Part shown: positions 36,559 through 44,446 of the stretch, piece by piece
Position numbering within the stretch: the first letter of the stretch is position 1
Layout of the letters: each line of letters opens with the position of its first letter
Assembly: GCA_021796455.1 (NCBI GenBank)
Contig: JAKACA010000006.1
Span: 1 to 44,446, forward strand
From: Actinomycetes bacterium
GTDB lineage: Bacteria; Actinomycetota; Acidimicrobiia; Acidimicrobiales; Bog-793
Length of the DNA stretch: 44,446 nt
Direction of reading: 5' to 3'
Program-made: the position numbers and the translations under genes
Notes under the pieces: model-generated
The model's database searches: none
Told to the model about the DNA's origin: nothing
Seen by the model: only the letters and a program-made list of their open reading frames with translations

Positions 36559-37131
36559 TTACTGCCCTTCGCGTCGGAACGGAAAGCCGAAGGCCGCGAG
36601 TAGTGCTCGGCCCCCGTCGTCGGTGCGGGCTGAGGTCACGATGGATATGTCCATCCCGCGGGTCGAATCGATCTTGTCGTAGTTGATCTCAGGGAAGATG
36701 AGCTGCTCGGTCACGCCGAAGGTGTAATTCCCGTGACCGTCGAAGCTTCTCGCCGAGAGGCCACGAAAGTCACGAACTCTCGGTATCGCCAGACTGATGA
36801 GCCGGTCGAGGAATTCCCACATCCGGTCTCCGCGCAAAGTGACCATCGCGCCAATTGCATTGCCTTGGCGAAGCTTGAAACCTGCGATGGATTTCCGCGC
36901 CTTGGTGACCACCGGCTTCTGTCCCGTGATAGCCGTGAGATCCCGGACAGCACCCTCGAGAAGGGACTGCTGCTGGGTGGCCCGTCCGACACCCATGTTG
37001 ATGACGATCTTCTCGAACCGCGGAACCTCCATCACATTTGCGAGCCCGAGCTCGCCGAGCAGTTGCTCGCGGATCTGCTCGTCATACCGTGTCCGAAGGC
37101 GCGGCCGGGGTGCAGCGGTGGCGGCGCTCAC
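36559..37131 (-). CDS. rplE: Ribosomal protein L5
   Basis: L5 binds 5S rRNA and contacts P-site tRNA. The 190-aa protein has [56 protein letters not shown] and [18 protein letters not shown]. The start is GTG, overlapping the rplX stop as GTGA. Confidence 0.97.
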   Translation of the reverse strand: MSAATAAPRPRLRTRYDEQIREQLLGELGLANVMEVPRFEKIVINMGVGRATQQQSLLEGAVRDLTAITGQKPVVTKARKSIAGFKLRQGNAIGAMVTLRGDRMWEFLDRLISLAIPRVRDFRGLSARSFDGHGNYTFGVTEQLIFPEINYDKIDSTRGMDISIVTSARTDDGGRALLAAFGFPFRREGQ

Positions 37132-37433
37132 AGCTCACCGCCGCACTTGCGGCAGATGCGGACCTTGCGGCCCTGGTCGTCCTCGCGATAGCCGATCCGG
37201 GTCGGTCCACAGTGGGAGCAGATGATCGCGACAGACGCGACGTGCAGCGGCATGTCCTTGTCGATGATGCCGCCCTGCATGGTTCCGCTTCTCGGCCGGC
37301 TGTGACGCTTCGAGATGTTCACGCCCTCCACGATCACCTTGCCCTTTGAGGGGATGGCGCGCATGACCTCGCCGGACTTACCGCGGTCCTTGCCCTGCAG
37401 CACCTGCACCCTGTCGCCCTTGCGGATACGCAC
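37128..37433 (-). CDS. rplX: Ribosomal protein L24 with C-terminal zinc-ribbon cysteines
   Basis: L24 helps start large-subunit assembly and lies near the tunnel exit. The KOW motif is [19 protein letters not shown], followed by [15 protein letters not shown]. The C-terminus has CSHC and CRKC pairs, a zinc ribbon that occurs in many bacterial L24 proteins. The 101-aa length is typical. The GTG start directly follows the rplN stop. Confidence 0.97.
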   Translation of the reverse strand: MRIRKGDRVQVLQGKDRGKSGEVMRAIPSKGKVIVEGVNISKRHSRPRSGTMQGGIIDKDMPLHVASVAIICSHCGPTRIGYREDDQGRKVRICRKCGGEL

Positions 37434-37802
37434 TCAGATCACCTCCGGAGCAAGAGAAACAATCCTCATGAAGCGCTTGTCACGTAGCTCACGGCCGACG
37501 GGCCCGAATATTCGCGTGCCCCTCGGCTGCAGCTGGTCGTTTATGAGCACAGCCGCGTTCTCGTCGAAGCGGATGTAGCTGCCGTCGTTCCGGCGGTTCT
37601 CCTTCCGGGTGCGCACCACGACACAGCGCACGACGTCGCCCTTTTTCACCGCGGCGCCGGGAACCGCATCCTTCACAGTGGCGATGAACACGTCGCCGAT
37701 ACGCGCGTAGCGACGCCGCGAGCCGCCGAGCACCTTGATGCAGAGGACTTCCTTGGCACCTGAGTTGTCGGCGACGCGCAGGCGGGACTCCTGCTGGATC
37801 AT
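37434..37802 (-). CDS. rplN: Ribosomal protein L14
   Basis: L14 lies at the subunit interface. The 122-aa protein has [40 protein letters not shown] and [20 protein letters not shown]. Its ATG overlaps the rpsQ stop as ATGA. Confidence 0.97.
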   Translation of the reverse strand: MIQQESRLRVADNSGAKEVLCIKVLGGSRRRYARIGDVFIATVKDAVPGAAVKKGDVVRCVVVRTRKENRRNDGSYIRFDENAAVLINDQLQPRGTRIFGPVGRELRDKRFMRIVSLAPEVI

Positions 37803-38152
37803 CGTGCCCGCTCCAATATCTCAACGAGGCGCCACCGCTTAGTCTTGGAGTACGGTCTCGTTTCAGCTACCCGGACTCTGTCGCCCGCGGAGGCCGAGCT
37901 GTCTTCGTCGTGCACGTAGAGCTTGCGCGTCCGCTGCACCGTCTTGGCATATCGCGGATGGCGGACTCGCTCCGTCACCGCCACGACAGCCGTCTTCTCC
38001 ATGGCCGTAGACACGACCAGCCCCTCGCGGACCTTTCGGCGGTTCTCGCGGACGACACCCCTCGCAGCGGCAGGACCTTCTGTCGCCGGAGTCGCGGACG
38101 GCTCTGCCGCACCCGAGTCACCCTCGGCAGCGGTCATCTCGTCCTCAGACAT
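37799..38152 (-). CDS. rpsQ: Ribosomal protein S17 with N-terminal extension
   Basis: S17 binds 16S rRNA. The core (about residues 33-117) shows [40 protein letters not shown] and [20 protein letters not shown]. The first 32 residues ([14 protein letters not shown]...) are acidic and alanine-rich and are absent from the E. coli protein. GAGGAGG lies just before the ATG, so the extension appears real. The gene overlaps rpmC by 8 nt. Confidence 0.96.
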   Translation of the reverse strand: MSEDEMTAAEGDSGAAEPSATPATEGPAAARGVVRENRRKVREGLVVSTAMEKTAVVAVTERVRHPRYAKTVQRTRKLYVHDEDSSASAGDRVRVAETRPYSKTKRWRLVEILERAR

Positions 38153-38429
38153 CAGTCCTCCTCATCTCTCCCAGGCGCAGCCGCCCGGCCAGTCGACCGC
38201 CGCTCGGTTGCGCGGGTCTCACCTGAGCAGGAGAAAGGCCCGCCTGGCGCGCTCCCATGACAGTGAGCATCCTCGCGATGTCACGACGCAAGAAGCCCGT
38301 CCGGGCCGTATTGTCGAGGCGCCCCGTGGCAGCCTGGAAGCGCAGGTTGAACAGCTCCTTGCGCGCATTTGCAAGGCGGTTCTCGAGCTCGTCGTCGTCC
38401 AGCTCTCGCAGCTCGGCGGCCGTAGTCAT
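38145..38429 (-). CDS. rpmC: Ribosomal protein L29 with C-terminal extension
   Basis: L29 sits at the polypeptide tunnel exit. The core reads ELRELDDDELENRLANARKE, LFNLRFQAATGRLDNTARTG and RRDIARMLTVM. About 30 basic and proline-containing residues (SPAQVRPAQPSGGRLAGRLR) follow, making 94 aa against a usual 60-75. Its ATG overlaps the rplP stop as TGATG. Confidence 0.96.
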   Translation of the reverse strand: MTTAAELRELDDDELENRLANARKELFNLRFQAATGRLDNTARTGFLRRDIARMLTVMGARQAGLSPAQVRPAQPSGGRLAGRLRLGEMRRTDV

Positions 38430-38866
38430 CAGACCTGCACCTCCGCGGTCGAGCCGACGCCCGGCCTCGTGACGAACCGTGCCTTCATCGGCAGCTTCTG
38501 GATGGCCCGTTCCATGGCACCTCGGGCCAGGGCTTCGTCCACACCTGCAAGCTCGAAGAGGATCCTGCCAGGACGCACGACGGCCACCCAGTGCTCGGGG
38601 TTGCCCTTGCCGGAGCCCATGCGAGTCTCGGCAGGCTTCTCCGTGACAGGCTTGTCAGGAAATACGCGAATCCAGACTTTGCCGCCACGCTTGACGTGGC
38701 GGGTCATCGCTATTCGGGCCGCTTCGATCTGGCGGGCCGTTATCCAGGCGGGCTCCATGGCCTGGATTCCGAAGTCGCCGAAAGTTACCGTCTCCCCCCC
38801 TTTGGTCATGCCGTTGAGGCGACCTCGCTGCTGCTTGCGATGCTTGGTCTTCCGGGGCATCAGCAT
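38429..38866 (-). CDS. rplP: Ribosomal protein L16
   Basis: L16 helps position A-site tRNA. The 145-aa protein starts [20 protein letters not shown] and has [20 protein letters not shown] and [20 protein letters not shown]. The first ATG overlaps the rpsC stop and has GGGAG eight bases upstream; the second Met (38860) is a possible start. Confidence 0.97.
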   Translation of the reverse strand: MLMPRKTKHRKQQRGRLNGMTKGGETVTFGDFGIQAMEPAWITARQIEAARIAMTRHVKRGGKVWIRVFPDKPVTEKPAETRMGSGKGNPEHWVAVVRPGRILFELAGVDEALARGAMERAIQKLPMKARFVTRPGVGSTAEVQV

Positions 38867-39864
38867 CAGTCGTTCTCCCTGCGGAAGTGCGGCACATCGT
38901 GATGCTCGTCGCGCGTGCGCCGCTCGATCTCCTCTTCTTCTGCGAGCAGTCGCTCAAGTGCCTCGTCTCCGCCGGTGACCGCAGGCGGCGAGGTCGGCTG
39001 AACCGAGACCTCGGGGGTCTCGACGACCGCTGGTGCATCCGGCAGCTCGCCTTGTATCGCGGCAGCAACCTCGTCCGAGGCGCGGGATTCGACGTCGAGG
39101 CGTGATCCCGGCTCGCCGAGCTCCGGGCGACGGCGCCCTCCGCCGGCGCTCACAATCCGCCTGCGGACCTGACCCGAGGTCTCACCCACGGCCATGGCCA
39201 CCTCGCGAGAGATCTTCTCCTCACCCGAGACCTTGTAGGGCAGGATGTCACCTTTGTATATCCAAACTTTGATGCCAATACGACCTGTGCTTGTCCGCGC
39301 CTCACGAAACCCGTAGTCGATGTCTGCCCTCAGGGTGTGAAGCGGTACCCGTCCCTCCCGGTACGACTCCTTGCGGGCCATCTCGGACCCTCCGAGCCGA
39401 CCGGAGCACTGGACACGCACTCCCTGGGCACCAGCCTTCTGCACCGTCTGGATCGCCCGTTTCATTGCCCGGCGGAAGCTGATCCGGCGCGCCAGCTGGT
39501 CTGCAATGCCCTGGGCGATGAGGGCAGCCTCGAGCTCCGGCTGCTTTATCTCCTGGATGTTCAGCTGCACGTTGGCGTTGTGAGTTATGCGCCCCAGCTG
39601 GCGGCGGAGACGGTCGGCCTCGGCTCCCCGACGTCCGATGACAATTCCGGGGCGAGCAGTGTGCACGTCGACACGCAGCCGGTCGCGGGTACGTTCGATC
39701 TCGATCCGGCTCACTGCCGCGGCCTCGAGCTGGCGCGTGAGGTAGTCCCTCACCTTCCAGTCCTCGATCACCGAGTCCTGGTAGTTGCGATCGTCAAACC
39801 ATCGGGACTTCCAGTCGGTAGTGACACCAAGACGAAAGCCGTACGGGTTTACCTTCTGGCCCAT
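38866..39864 (-). CDS. rpsC: Ribosomal protein S3 with long C-terminal tail
   Basis: S3 forms part of the mRNA entry site. The core has [20 protein letters not shown], the KH domain with [18 protein letters not shown], and [15 protein letters not shown]. The core ends near residue 220; a further 110 residues, rich in Glu, Pro and Ala ([29 protein letters not shown]), make 332 aa against about 233 in E. coli. Its ATG overlaps the rplV stop. Confidence 0.97.
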   Translation of the reverse strand: MGQKVNPYGFRLGVTTDWKSRWFDDRNYQDSVIEDWKVRDYLTRQLEAAAVSRIEIERTRDRLRVDVHTARPGIVIGRRGAEADRLRRQLGRITHNANVQLNIQEIKQPELEAALIAQGIADQLARRISFRRAMKRAIQTVQKAGAQGVRVQCSGRLGGSEMARKESYREGRVPLHTLRADIDYGFREARTSTGRIGIKVWIYKGDILPYKVSGEEKISREVAMAVGETSGQVRRRIVSAGGGRRRPELGEPGSRLDVESRASDEVAAAIQGELPDAPAVVETPEVSVQPTSPPAVTGGDEALERLLAEEEEIERRTRDEHHDVPHFRREND

Positions 39865-40628
39865 CAGTTCTCCTCGCCATCGGACTCTTCGGCGCCCTCA
39901 CCGATCTCGATCGGCTCGCTGTCGGCACCGCTGTCGGTCGCTTCGGCGGTCTCGGCCTCCTCGGCATCCTCGGCATCCTGCTCTTGATGCTGCTGCTCTT
40001 CCTGGTCGAGGGCCATTCCGGCTTCAGCCTCGAGCTCGAGGTGATGGCTCGTGCTCGTTAGCAACCGCGCCTGCTCGAGAGCCTCGAGCGCCTCACTGCG
40101 AGGCGCTCCCTGCTCGCCATCTGTTGTAGTAGCGGTGGCCGTCGCGCCGGCAGGGCCCCCCGCGCTCGCAGCGACCCGGTTGCGCCGAAGTCCGCCTGCT
40201 ACGCGCCGCGCGCGGCGCTCCGACTGCTCAGCAGCCACGCGGGCACGTCGGCGTGCCAGCTGCTCGTCGGGCAGGCGGGAGAGTATGACCGTTATGTGAC
40301 ATGTCCGCTTGCGGACTCGGGTTGCCCGCCCCCGCGCTCTCGGCCGCCAGCGCTTGAGCGTTGCTCCTTCGTCGGCAAAGCACGCGGAGACGTACATCTC
40401 CTCAGGCTCGAGGCCATCATTATGGCGGGCGTTGGCCGCGGCTGAGCTCAGCAGCTTGCCGATCGCTTCAGCGACCCCCCGCTCACAGTGCTCGAGAATC
40501 TCGGTCGCGCGCCCGTAGTCCTGTCCCCGTATGAGGTTGAGAACCTCGCGCGCCTTGTAGGCCGAGACTCTCGAGTGCCGGAGGACCGCTCTCGTCCCAG
40601 GACGCTCGTTCGTCTTCACACCCGTCAT
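39864..40628 (-). CDS. rplV: Ribosomal protein L22 with long acidic C-terminal tail
   Basis: L22 lines the polypeptide tunnel and its surface domain lies at the exit. The core (residues 1-120) reads [40 protein letters not shown] and [20 protein letters not shown]. The next 130 residues are an extension: a basic stretch ([17 protein letters not shown]), then a very acidic end (23 Asp/Glu in the last 56). The total is 254 aa against about 110-130. The ORF track extends to 40754 over rpsS; the ATG at 40628 is the homologous start. Confidence 0.96.
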   Translation of the reverse strand: MTGVKTNERPGTRAVLRHSRVSAYKAREVLNLIRGQDYGRATEILEHCERGVAEAIGKLLSSAAANARHNDGLEPEEMYVSACFADEGATLKRWRPRARGRATRVRKRTCHITVILSRLPDEQLARRRARVAAEQSERRARRVAGGLRRNRVAASAGGPAGATATATTTDGEQGAPRSEALEALEQARLLTSTSHHLELEAEAGMALDQEEQQHQEQDAEDAEEAETAEATDSGADSEPIEIGEGAEESDGEEN

Positions 40629-40629
40629 C

Positions 40630-40908
40630 TCAGCGCTTCCCAGCTCGCTCTTGGCCCGCGTGGAAGCGGAAAGTCCGAGTGGGTGCGAACTCGCCCAGCT
40701 TGTGGCCGACCATCGACTCTGTGATGTAGACGGGCACGTGCTTGCGGCCGTCATGAACCGCGATCGTGTGCCCGACCATGTCCGGAATGATCGTCGAGCG
40801 GCGCGACCAGGTCTTGACGACCCTCTTCTCGTTGCGGGCGTTCAGGCCGTCGACCTTCTTAAGGAGATGATCGTCGACGAATGGGCCCTTCTTCAGGCTG
40901 CGGGGCAT
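40630..40908 (-). CDS. rpsS: Ribosomal protein S19
   Basis: S19 of the 30S head, 92 aa. It reads [40 protein letters not shown] and [18 protein letters not shown]. It lies one base before the rplV ATG and 15 nt after rplB. Confidence 0.98.
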   Translation of the reverse strand: MPRSLKKGPFVDDHLLKKVDGLNARNEKRVVKTWSRRSTIIPDMVGHTIAVHDGRKHVPVYITESMVGHKLGEFAPTRTFRFHAGQERAGKR

Positions 40909-40923
40909 GAGTTCTCCGGCACG

Positions 40924-41760
40924 CTAGCGGCGGGCGCCGCGACTGCGGCGCCGACGAATGATGAGCTGATCGGACGGACGGTGACGGTGGCGCGTGCGTC
41001 CCTCTGGCTTGCCCCAGGGCGACACGGGGTGCCTGCCGCCCGACGTCTTGCCCTCCCCACCGCCGAGGGGGTGGTCCACCGGGTTCATCGCGACTCCGCG
41101 GGTCTGGGGCCGGACTCCCTTCCAGCGGTTGCGGCCGGCCTTGCCGATCGAGATGAGCTCGGCCTCGGCATTGCCGACCTCCCCGAGGGTCGCCCTGCAG
41201 TCGATGGCCACACGACGCATCTCAGTCGAAGGCAGGCGAAGCGTTGCAAATGCACCTTCCTTGGCTACGAGCTGGACGCTCATACCCGCACCCCTGGCGA
41301 GCTTGCCCCCTCCACCGGGGCGCAGCTCCACGTTGTGCACAACGGATCCCACCGGGATGTAGCGCAGCTCCATCGCGTTGCCAGCACGGATATCGGCTCC
41401 CTGGCCGGACTGGAGCATGTCACCGACCGCCACTTTCCCGGGCGCCAAGATATAGCGCTTCTCACCGTCGAGATAGTGCAGCAGCGCGATACGCGCGTTG
41501 CGATTCGGGTCGTACTCGATAGCCGCGACTTTGGCGGGCACGCCATCTTTGTCCCGGCGGAAGTCGACTAACCGGTAGAGCTGCTTGTGGCCACCACCGC
41601 GGTGGCGGGCTGTCTTGCGGCCGTAGCTGTTCCGCCCACCAGTACCAGCCTTGGGCACGACGAGAGTGCGCTCAGGCCGCCCTTTGGTGATCTCGGCGAA
41701 GTCCGGCGCTGACTGGAAACGCCGCCCCGGGCTCGTGGGCTTTCGCTTGCGGAGTGCCAT
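40924..41760 (-). CDS. rplB: Ribosomal protein L2
   Basis: L2 is central to subunit joining and the peptidyl-transferase region. The 278-aa protein has [54 protein letters not shown] and the conserved [20 protein letters not shown]. The ORF track begins at 41790; the ATG at 41760 has GAGGAGA upstream and is the homologous start. Confidence 0.98.
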   Translation of the reverse strand: MALRKRKPTSPGRRFQSAPDFAEITKGRPERTLVVPKAGTGGRNSYGRKTARHRGGGHKQLYRLVDFRRDKDGVPAKVAAIEYDPNRNARIALLHYLDGEKRYILAPGKVAVGDMLQSGQGADIRAGNAMELRYIPVGSVVHNVELRPGGGGKLARGAGMSVQLVAKEGAFATLRLPSTEMRRVAIDCRATLGEVGNAEAELISIGKAGRNRWKGVRPQTRGVAMNPVDHPLGGGEGKTSGGRHPVSPWGKPEGRTRHRHRPSDQLIIRRRRSRGARR

Positions 41761-41770
41761 CTCGTTCTCC

Positions 41771-42058
41771 TCAGGCCTCGAACAGCTCAATGCGGTCGCC
41801 GCCGACGAGGCGCACGATTGCCCGCTTGGTATCGGGACGGCGGCCGAGGGCCTGCGTCTTCTGCTGTCGCTTGCGCTTGCCCTTCCGGTTCATCGTGTTC
41901 ACGCTGGCGACCCTCACCCCAAACGACGACTGCACGGCATCGCGTATCTCGATCTTGTTGGCTCTCGGGTCCACGACAAAGACATAAGTCCCCGCGTCCA
42001 TGAGCGCATACGACTTCTCCGAGACGACCGGCTTCAGCAGGATCGGTTTGTCGCTCAC
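41771..42058 (-). CDS. rplW: Ribosomal protein L23
   Basis: L23 is at the tunnel exit and docks trigger factor and SRP. The 95-aa protein has [39 protein letters not shown] and [20 protein letters not shown]. Its start overlaps the rplD stop by 4 nt. Confidence 0.97.
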   Translation of the reverse strand: MSDKPILLKPVVSEKSYALMDAGTYVFVVDPRANKIEIRDAVQSSFGVRVASVNTMNRKGKRKRQQKTQALGRRPDTKRAIVRLVGGDRIELFEA

Positions 42059-42897
42059 TTCCCGCCCTCCTCGTCGTCAACGGCACCACTCGCCCGGCCG
42101 TCCTCGACTGGCACAGCGTCCTCGACTGGCACAGCGTCCTCGACTGGCACAGCGTCCTCGACTGGCACAGCGTCCTCGACTGGCACAGCGTCCTCGACTG
42201 GCACAGCGTCTGATCGGTCAAGTGTCGTTCGCTGCGAGCCCTCGACGACTGTCACCCCTCCAGGTACAGCCGTCGTCGCGAAGAGGACCCAGTCACTTGC
42301 GAGAACCTCGTACGCGCTCAACTGAGAAGTCTCGACGAGATGGACATTCGCCAGGTTGGAGAATGACCGCTCTGCGAGCATGTCGTCTGGCGAGAGAACG
42401 ACAAGCACTCGGCCTCCCAGACCGAGTGCCGTCAGTACTTTGACGGCGTCCTTGGTCTTTGGAACCTCGAATCTCCACGAATCTACGAGCCGCATCCTTC
42501 CTTCGCTCAGGCGGTCGGATAGGGCGCATGCGAGCGCCAGGCGGACCATCTTGCGAGGCGTGCGCTGCGCGTAGCTGCGGGGTTTCGGACCGAAAGCCAC
42601 GCCCCCGCCGGAGTACTGCGGGGCGCGGATGGTGCCCTGCCGGGCTCGCCCGGTTCCCTTCTGGCGGTATGGCTTGGCCCCACCGCCGGCAACCTCGGCG
42701 CGTGTCTTGGTCGAGTGAGTCCCCGACCGGCGTGCCGCTAGCTGAGCGGTCACTACCTGGTGCATGAGAGGAACGTTCGGGGGGACGCCGAACACCGCCG
42801 CGTCGAGGCTGACAGTGTCGACCACGTTGCCGTCGGTGTCGAAGCGGTCGATGGTCGCTTCGACCACCCTGTCTCGCTCGATCGTCTCGTTCGTCAT
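42055..42897 (-). CDS. rplD: Ribosomal protein L4 with repeat-containing C-terminal tail
   Basis: L4 binds 23S rRNA, lines the tunnel, and in E. coli also represses its own operon. The core reads [20 protein letters not shown], the tunnel loop [20 protein letters not shown] and [20 protein letters not shown]. From about residue 220 a tail follows, with six perfect copies of AVPVED and the end [10 protein letters not shown], giving 280 aa against about 200. The ORF track starts at 43089; the ATG at 42897 overlaps the rplC stop as ATGA and is preceded by a GGAAGAAG site. Confidence 0.97.
   Translation of the reverse strand: MTNETIERDRVVEATIDRFDTDGNVVDTVSLDAAVFGVPPNVPLMHQVVTAQLAARRSGTHSTKTRAEVAGGGAKPYRQKGTGRARQGTIRAPQYSGGGVAFGPKPRSYAQRTPRKMVRLALACALSDRLSEGRMRLVDSWRFEVPKTKDAVKVLTALGLGGRVLVVLSPDDMLAERSFSNLANVHLVETSQLSAYEVLASDWVLFATTAVPGGVTVVEGSQRTTLDRSDAVPVEDAVPVEDAVPVEDAVPVEDAVPVEDAVPVEDGRASGAVDDEEGGK
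42100..42207. repeat. Tandem repeat, six perfect copies of an 18-bp unit in rplD
   Basis: The unit GTCCTCGACTGGCACAGC (plus strand) occurs six times without a mismatch. On the coding strand it reads AVPVED. The perfect identity, including third codon positions, indicates recent expansion by slippage or unequal exchange. The unit keeps the reading frame. Confidence 0.98.
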
Positions 42898-43538
42898 CTT
42901 CTTCCAGCCTTCACCGCGTCGCGAATCAGGACCATCCCTCCTCGGGGCCCTGGCACGGCCCCCTTCACGAGGATCAGCTCTCTCTCCGGATCGGCTGCAA
43001 CGACCTCGAGGTTGAGCGTCGTCACCCGGCTGGCGCCCATGCGGCCGGCCATGCGGGTGCCCTTGAAGACCCGGGCGGGCGTGGCGCACCCTCCAATGGA
43101 GCCAGGTGCCCGGTGCTTCTTGTGGTTGCCGTGAGAACCGCCCTGGCCCTTGAAGTTGTGACGCTTCATGCCTCCGGCGAAGCCCTTACCCTTCGAGATC
43201 GCGGTTACATCGACCTTGTCTCCAGCAGTAAGGATGCCGGCATCCAGCTCCTGGCCGACCTCGTAACCGCTCGTGTCCTCCAGTCGCAGCTCGACGAGTC
43301 GCTTGCCGGGCTCGACGCCCGCGTGAGCAAAGACACCGCTCTCGGGTTTGTTGATCAAGCTCGCCCGCCTCTGGCCGTAGGTGACCTGCAGCGCGGAGTA
43401 GCCGGCGGCTTCAGGAGTCTTCACCGCGACGACACGGACAGGCGCGATCTTGACGACGGTCACGGGCACGACGCGCTGCGCGTCATCCCAGATCTGCGTC
43501 ATACCGACCTTCTCGCCGACGATCGCCTTCGTGGCCAT
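42894..43538 (-). CDS. rplC: Ribosomal protein L3
   Basis: L3 helps form the peptidyl-transferase region. The 214-aa protein has AIVGEKVGMTQIWDDAQRVV, ISKGKGFAGGMKRHNFKGQG and SHGNHKKHRAPGSIGGCATP, then MAGRMGASRVTTLNLEVV. The ORF track extends to 43772, but the ATG at 43538 is the homologous start, with AAGGGA upstream. It is the first gene after the 316-nt gap. Confidence 0.97.
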   Translation of the reverse strand: MATKAIVGEKVGMTQIWDDAQRVVPVTVVKIAPVRVVAVKTPEAAGYSALQVTYGQRRASLINKPESGVFAHAGVEPGKRLVELRLEDTSGYEVGQELDAGILTAGDKVDVTAISKGKGFAGGMKRHNFKGQGGSHGNHKKHRAPGSIGGCATPARVFKGTRMAGRMGASRVTTLNLEVVAADPERELILVKGAVPGPRGGMVLIRDAVKAGRR

Positions 43539-43670
43539 CTCGTGTGCCGTCCCTTGTAGATGTCTCATGACGGCCCTGTCGTGCCCCGGGGAAAGGCACG
43601 CGGCGGCACCGGCCTTGGGACCGGCTCCTTCACGCACGTCCCGGACGGAGGCCGCCCCATATCGTGCAGA

Positions 43671-43700
43671 CGCTCCGCCCGGAGTCACCGGGGCGGAGCG
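43671..43700 (-). other. Stable hairpin in the rplC leader (terminator or attenuator candidate)
   Basis: On the minus strand CGCTCCGCCC pairs with GGGCGGAGCG, a perfect 10-bp stem with a 10-nt loop that can close further. No T-tract follows. It could end the tuf-rpsJ transcript or act as an attenuator. Confidence 0.65.
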
Positions 43701-43741
43701 CTCTTTCAGCTGCCGAGAGGTCCCCCGCTGCGGGGCGCTCC
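43695..43741 (-). other. Alternative stem in the rplC leader
   Basis: GGAGCGC and GCGCTCC form a 7-bp stem that encloses a small CCCCG-CAG-CGGGG hairpin. Its 3' arm shares CGCTCC with the 5' arm of the 43671-43700 hairpin, so the two structures exclude each other. Confidence 0.5.
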
Positions 43742-43785
43742 CGGACGTCACAACCTCGGGCATGAAGCCCAACTGCCAAGCAACG

Positions 43786-43813
43786 ACTATAGCAGCCCCG
43801 CGGACAGCGTGAA
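43786..43813 (-). promoter_or_regulatory. Probable promoter for the rplC-led operon
   Basis: The minus strand has an extended -10, TGC-TATAGT, close to the TGN-TATAAT consensus. Sixteen bases upstream lies TTCACG, four of six matches to TTGACA. Transcription would begin near 43779, giving a leader of about 240 nt before rplC. Confidence 0.6.
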
Positions 43814-43854
43814 TCGGGCGACACCGGGCGCTGCCCCGCGTCGCTCACCAGCCA

Positions 43855-44178
43855 CTAGGAGGTGATCTTTATCTCGATGTCGACGCCAGCGGGCAGATCC
43901 AGCCTCTGGAGTGAGTCGACGGTCTTCGGCGTGTGCTCGACTATGTCGACAAGCCGCTTGTGGATCCGCATCTCGAAATGCTCTCTGCTGTCTTTGTACT
44001 TGTGCGGGGAACGGATCACCGTGTAGCGGTGCTTCTCCGTGGGCAGCGGCACCGGGCCCCTCACCTTGGCCTGCGTCCTCAGGACCGTCTCGACGATCTT
44101 CTTGGTCGACTGATCGATGATCTCGTGATCGTACGCCTTGAGACGGATCCGAATCCGCTGGCGGGTGCCTTCTGCCAT
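43855..44178 (-). CDS. rpsJ: Ribosomal protein S10
   Basis: S10 of the 30S head, also a partner of NusB/NusG in transcription. The 107-aa protein has [39 protein letters not shown] and [20 protein letters not shown]. It lies 20 nt after tuf and is cut off from rplC by the 316-nt gap, so it may be transcribed mainly with tuf. Confidence 0.97.
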   Translation of the reverse strand: MAEGTRQRIRIRLKAYDHEIIDQSTKKIVETVLRTQAKVRGPVPLPTEKHRYTVIRSPHKYKDSREHFEMRIHKRLVDIVEHTPKTVDSLQRLDLPAGVDIEIKITS

Positions 44179-44198
44179 CTTGTCGTCGCCCCCGCCGG

Positions 44199-44446
44199 CT
44201 ACTTGAGGATCTTCGTGACCCGGCCGGCGCCGACAGTGCGGCCGCCTTCCCGGATGGCAAAACGCAAGCCTTCGTCCATGGCTATCGGTTTGCCCAACTC
44301 GACGACCATCGGAGTGTTGTCCCCCGGCATGACCATCTCGGTGCCCTCAGGCAGAGCGATGGTGCCCGTGACGTCGGTCGTGCGGAAGTAGAACTGCGGC
44401 CGGTAGTTCGAGAAGAACGGCTTGTGGCGACCGCCTTCCTCCTTCG
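44199..44446 (-). CDS. tuf: Elongation factor Tu (C-terminal part)
   Basis: EF-Tu carries aminoacyl-tRNA to the ribosome. Only the last 81 or so residues are in the window, in the frame read from the right edge: [40 protein letters not shown] and [19 protein letters not shown]. These are canonical domain 3 sequences. The ORF track omits it because the start lies outside. Its position before rpsJ fits the end of a str operon (rpsL-rpsG-fusA-tuf). Confidence 0.97.
   Translation of the reverse strand, partial: KEEGGRHKPFFSNYRPQFYFRTTDVTGTIALPEGTEMVMPGDNTPMVVELGKPIAMDEGLRFAIREGGRTVGAGRVTKILK

Larger units (their letters stand above)
43539..43854 (-). promoter_or_regulatory. Structured leader region upstream of rplC
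   Basis: This 316-nt gap separates rpsJ from rplC, which are normally adjacent in the S10 operon. It holds a promoter-like site at 43786-43813 and hairpins at 43671-43741. The frame is open into rplC, but the translated stretch is not conserved in L3. The region probably forms a long 5' leader for the rplC transcript. Confidence 0.6.

Noticed and set aside
37128-37240. Novel zinc ribbon in L24
   Set aside because: C-terminal CxxC pairs occur in many bacterial L24 proteins.
42100-42207. CRISPR-like array
   Set aside because: The repeats are contiguous 18-bp units without spacers and lie in the rplD reading frame.

Overview
This is a GC-rich bacterial chromosome segment that reads as ordinary actinobacterial core genome. 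The most likely source is the class Acidimicrobiia. The lineage call rests on a protein near the left end with two copies of a GWWxASDGxWY motif, which I recall from many Acidimicrobiia proteins, together with a GuaB3-type protein, the alr-tsaE-tsaB-rimI-tsaD-groESL order, and frequent GTG/TTG starts. It is an inference, not a database result. I see no phage, insertion sequence, CRISPR array, tRNA or rRNA.

Right part (about 27.5-44.4 kb, minus strand): the 3' end of tuf, then rpsJ, a 316-nt gap with a promoter-like site and hairpins, then the S10/spc/alpha ribosomal clusters in standard order: rplC-rplD-rplW-rplB-rpsS-rplV-rpsC-rplP-rpmC-rpsQ-rplN-rplX-rplE-rpsN-rpsH-rplF-rplR-rpsE-rpmD-rplO-secY-adk-map, then infA-rpmJ-rpsM-rpsK-rpsD-rpoA-rplQ. 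Most neighbours touch or overlap (ATGA, GTGA, TTGA, TGATG), so translational coupling is likely. Several ribosomal proteins carry long tails (L22, S3, L4, L29, S17), and the L4 tail contains a perfect six-copy 18-bp tandem repeat.

Middle part (about 13.6-27.4 kb, minus strand): truA, rplM-rpsI, glmM, glmS, acpS, nnr, alr, a family 4 uracil-DNA glycosylase, tsaE-tsaB-rimI-tsaD, and then groES-groEL behind two CIRCE operators. This block links translation and tRNA modification (t6A), cell-wall precursor supply (GlmM, GlmS, Alr), metabolite repair and the heat-shock chaperonin. A perfect 20-bp-stem hairpin flanked by 23-bp direct repeats lies between rplQ and truA and overlaps the possible truA starts.

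Left part (1-13.4 kb): a DUF2142 membrane protein with guaB3, and pcrA/uvrD, all on the minus strand; a plus-strand polytopic membrane protein resembling GT-C glycosyltransferases; a B12-binding acyl-CoA mutase subunit with sucC-sucD (methylmalonyl-CoA/succinyl-CoA metabolism) and threonine dehydratase; the plus-strand GWW-motif protein; and purN-purH at the edge.

I did not find a convincing new multigene system. The observations most worth checking are the rplQ/truA repeat-hairpin, the rplD tandem repeat, the structured leader before rplC, probable CTG starts (infA and the GWW protein), and the extended ribosomal protein tails.
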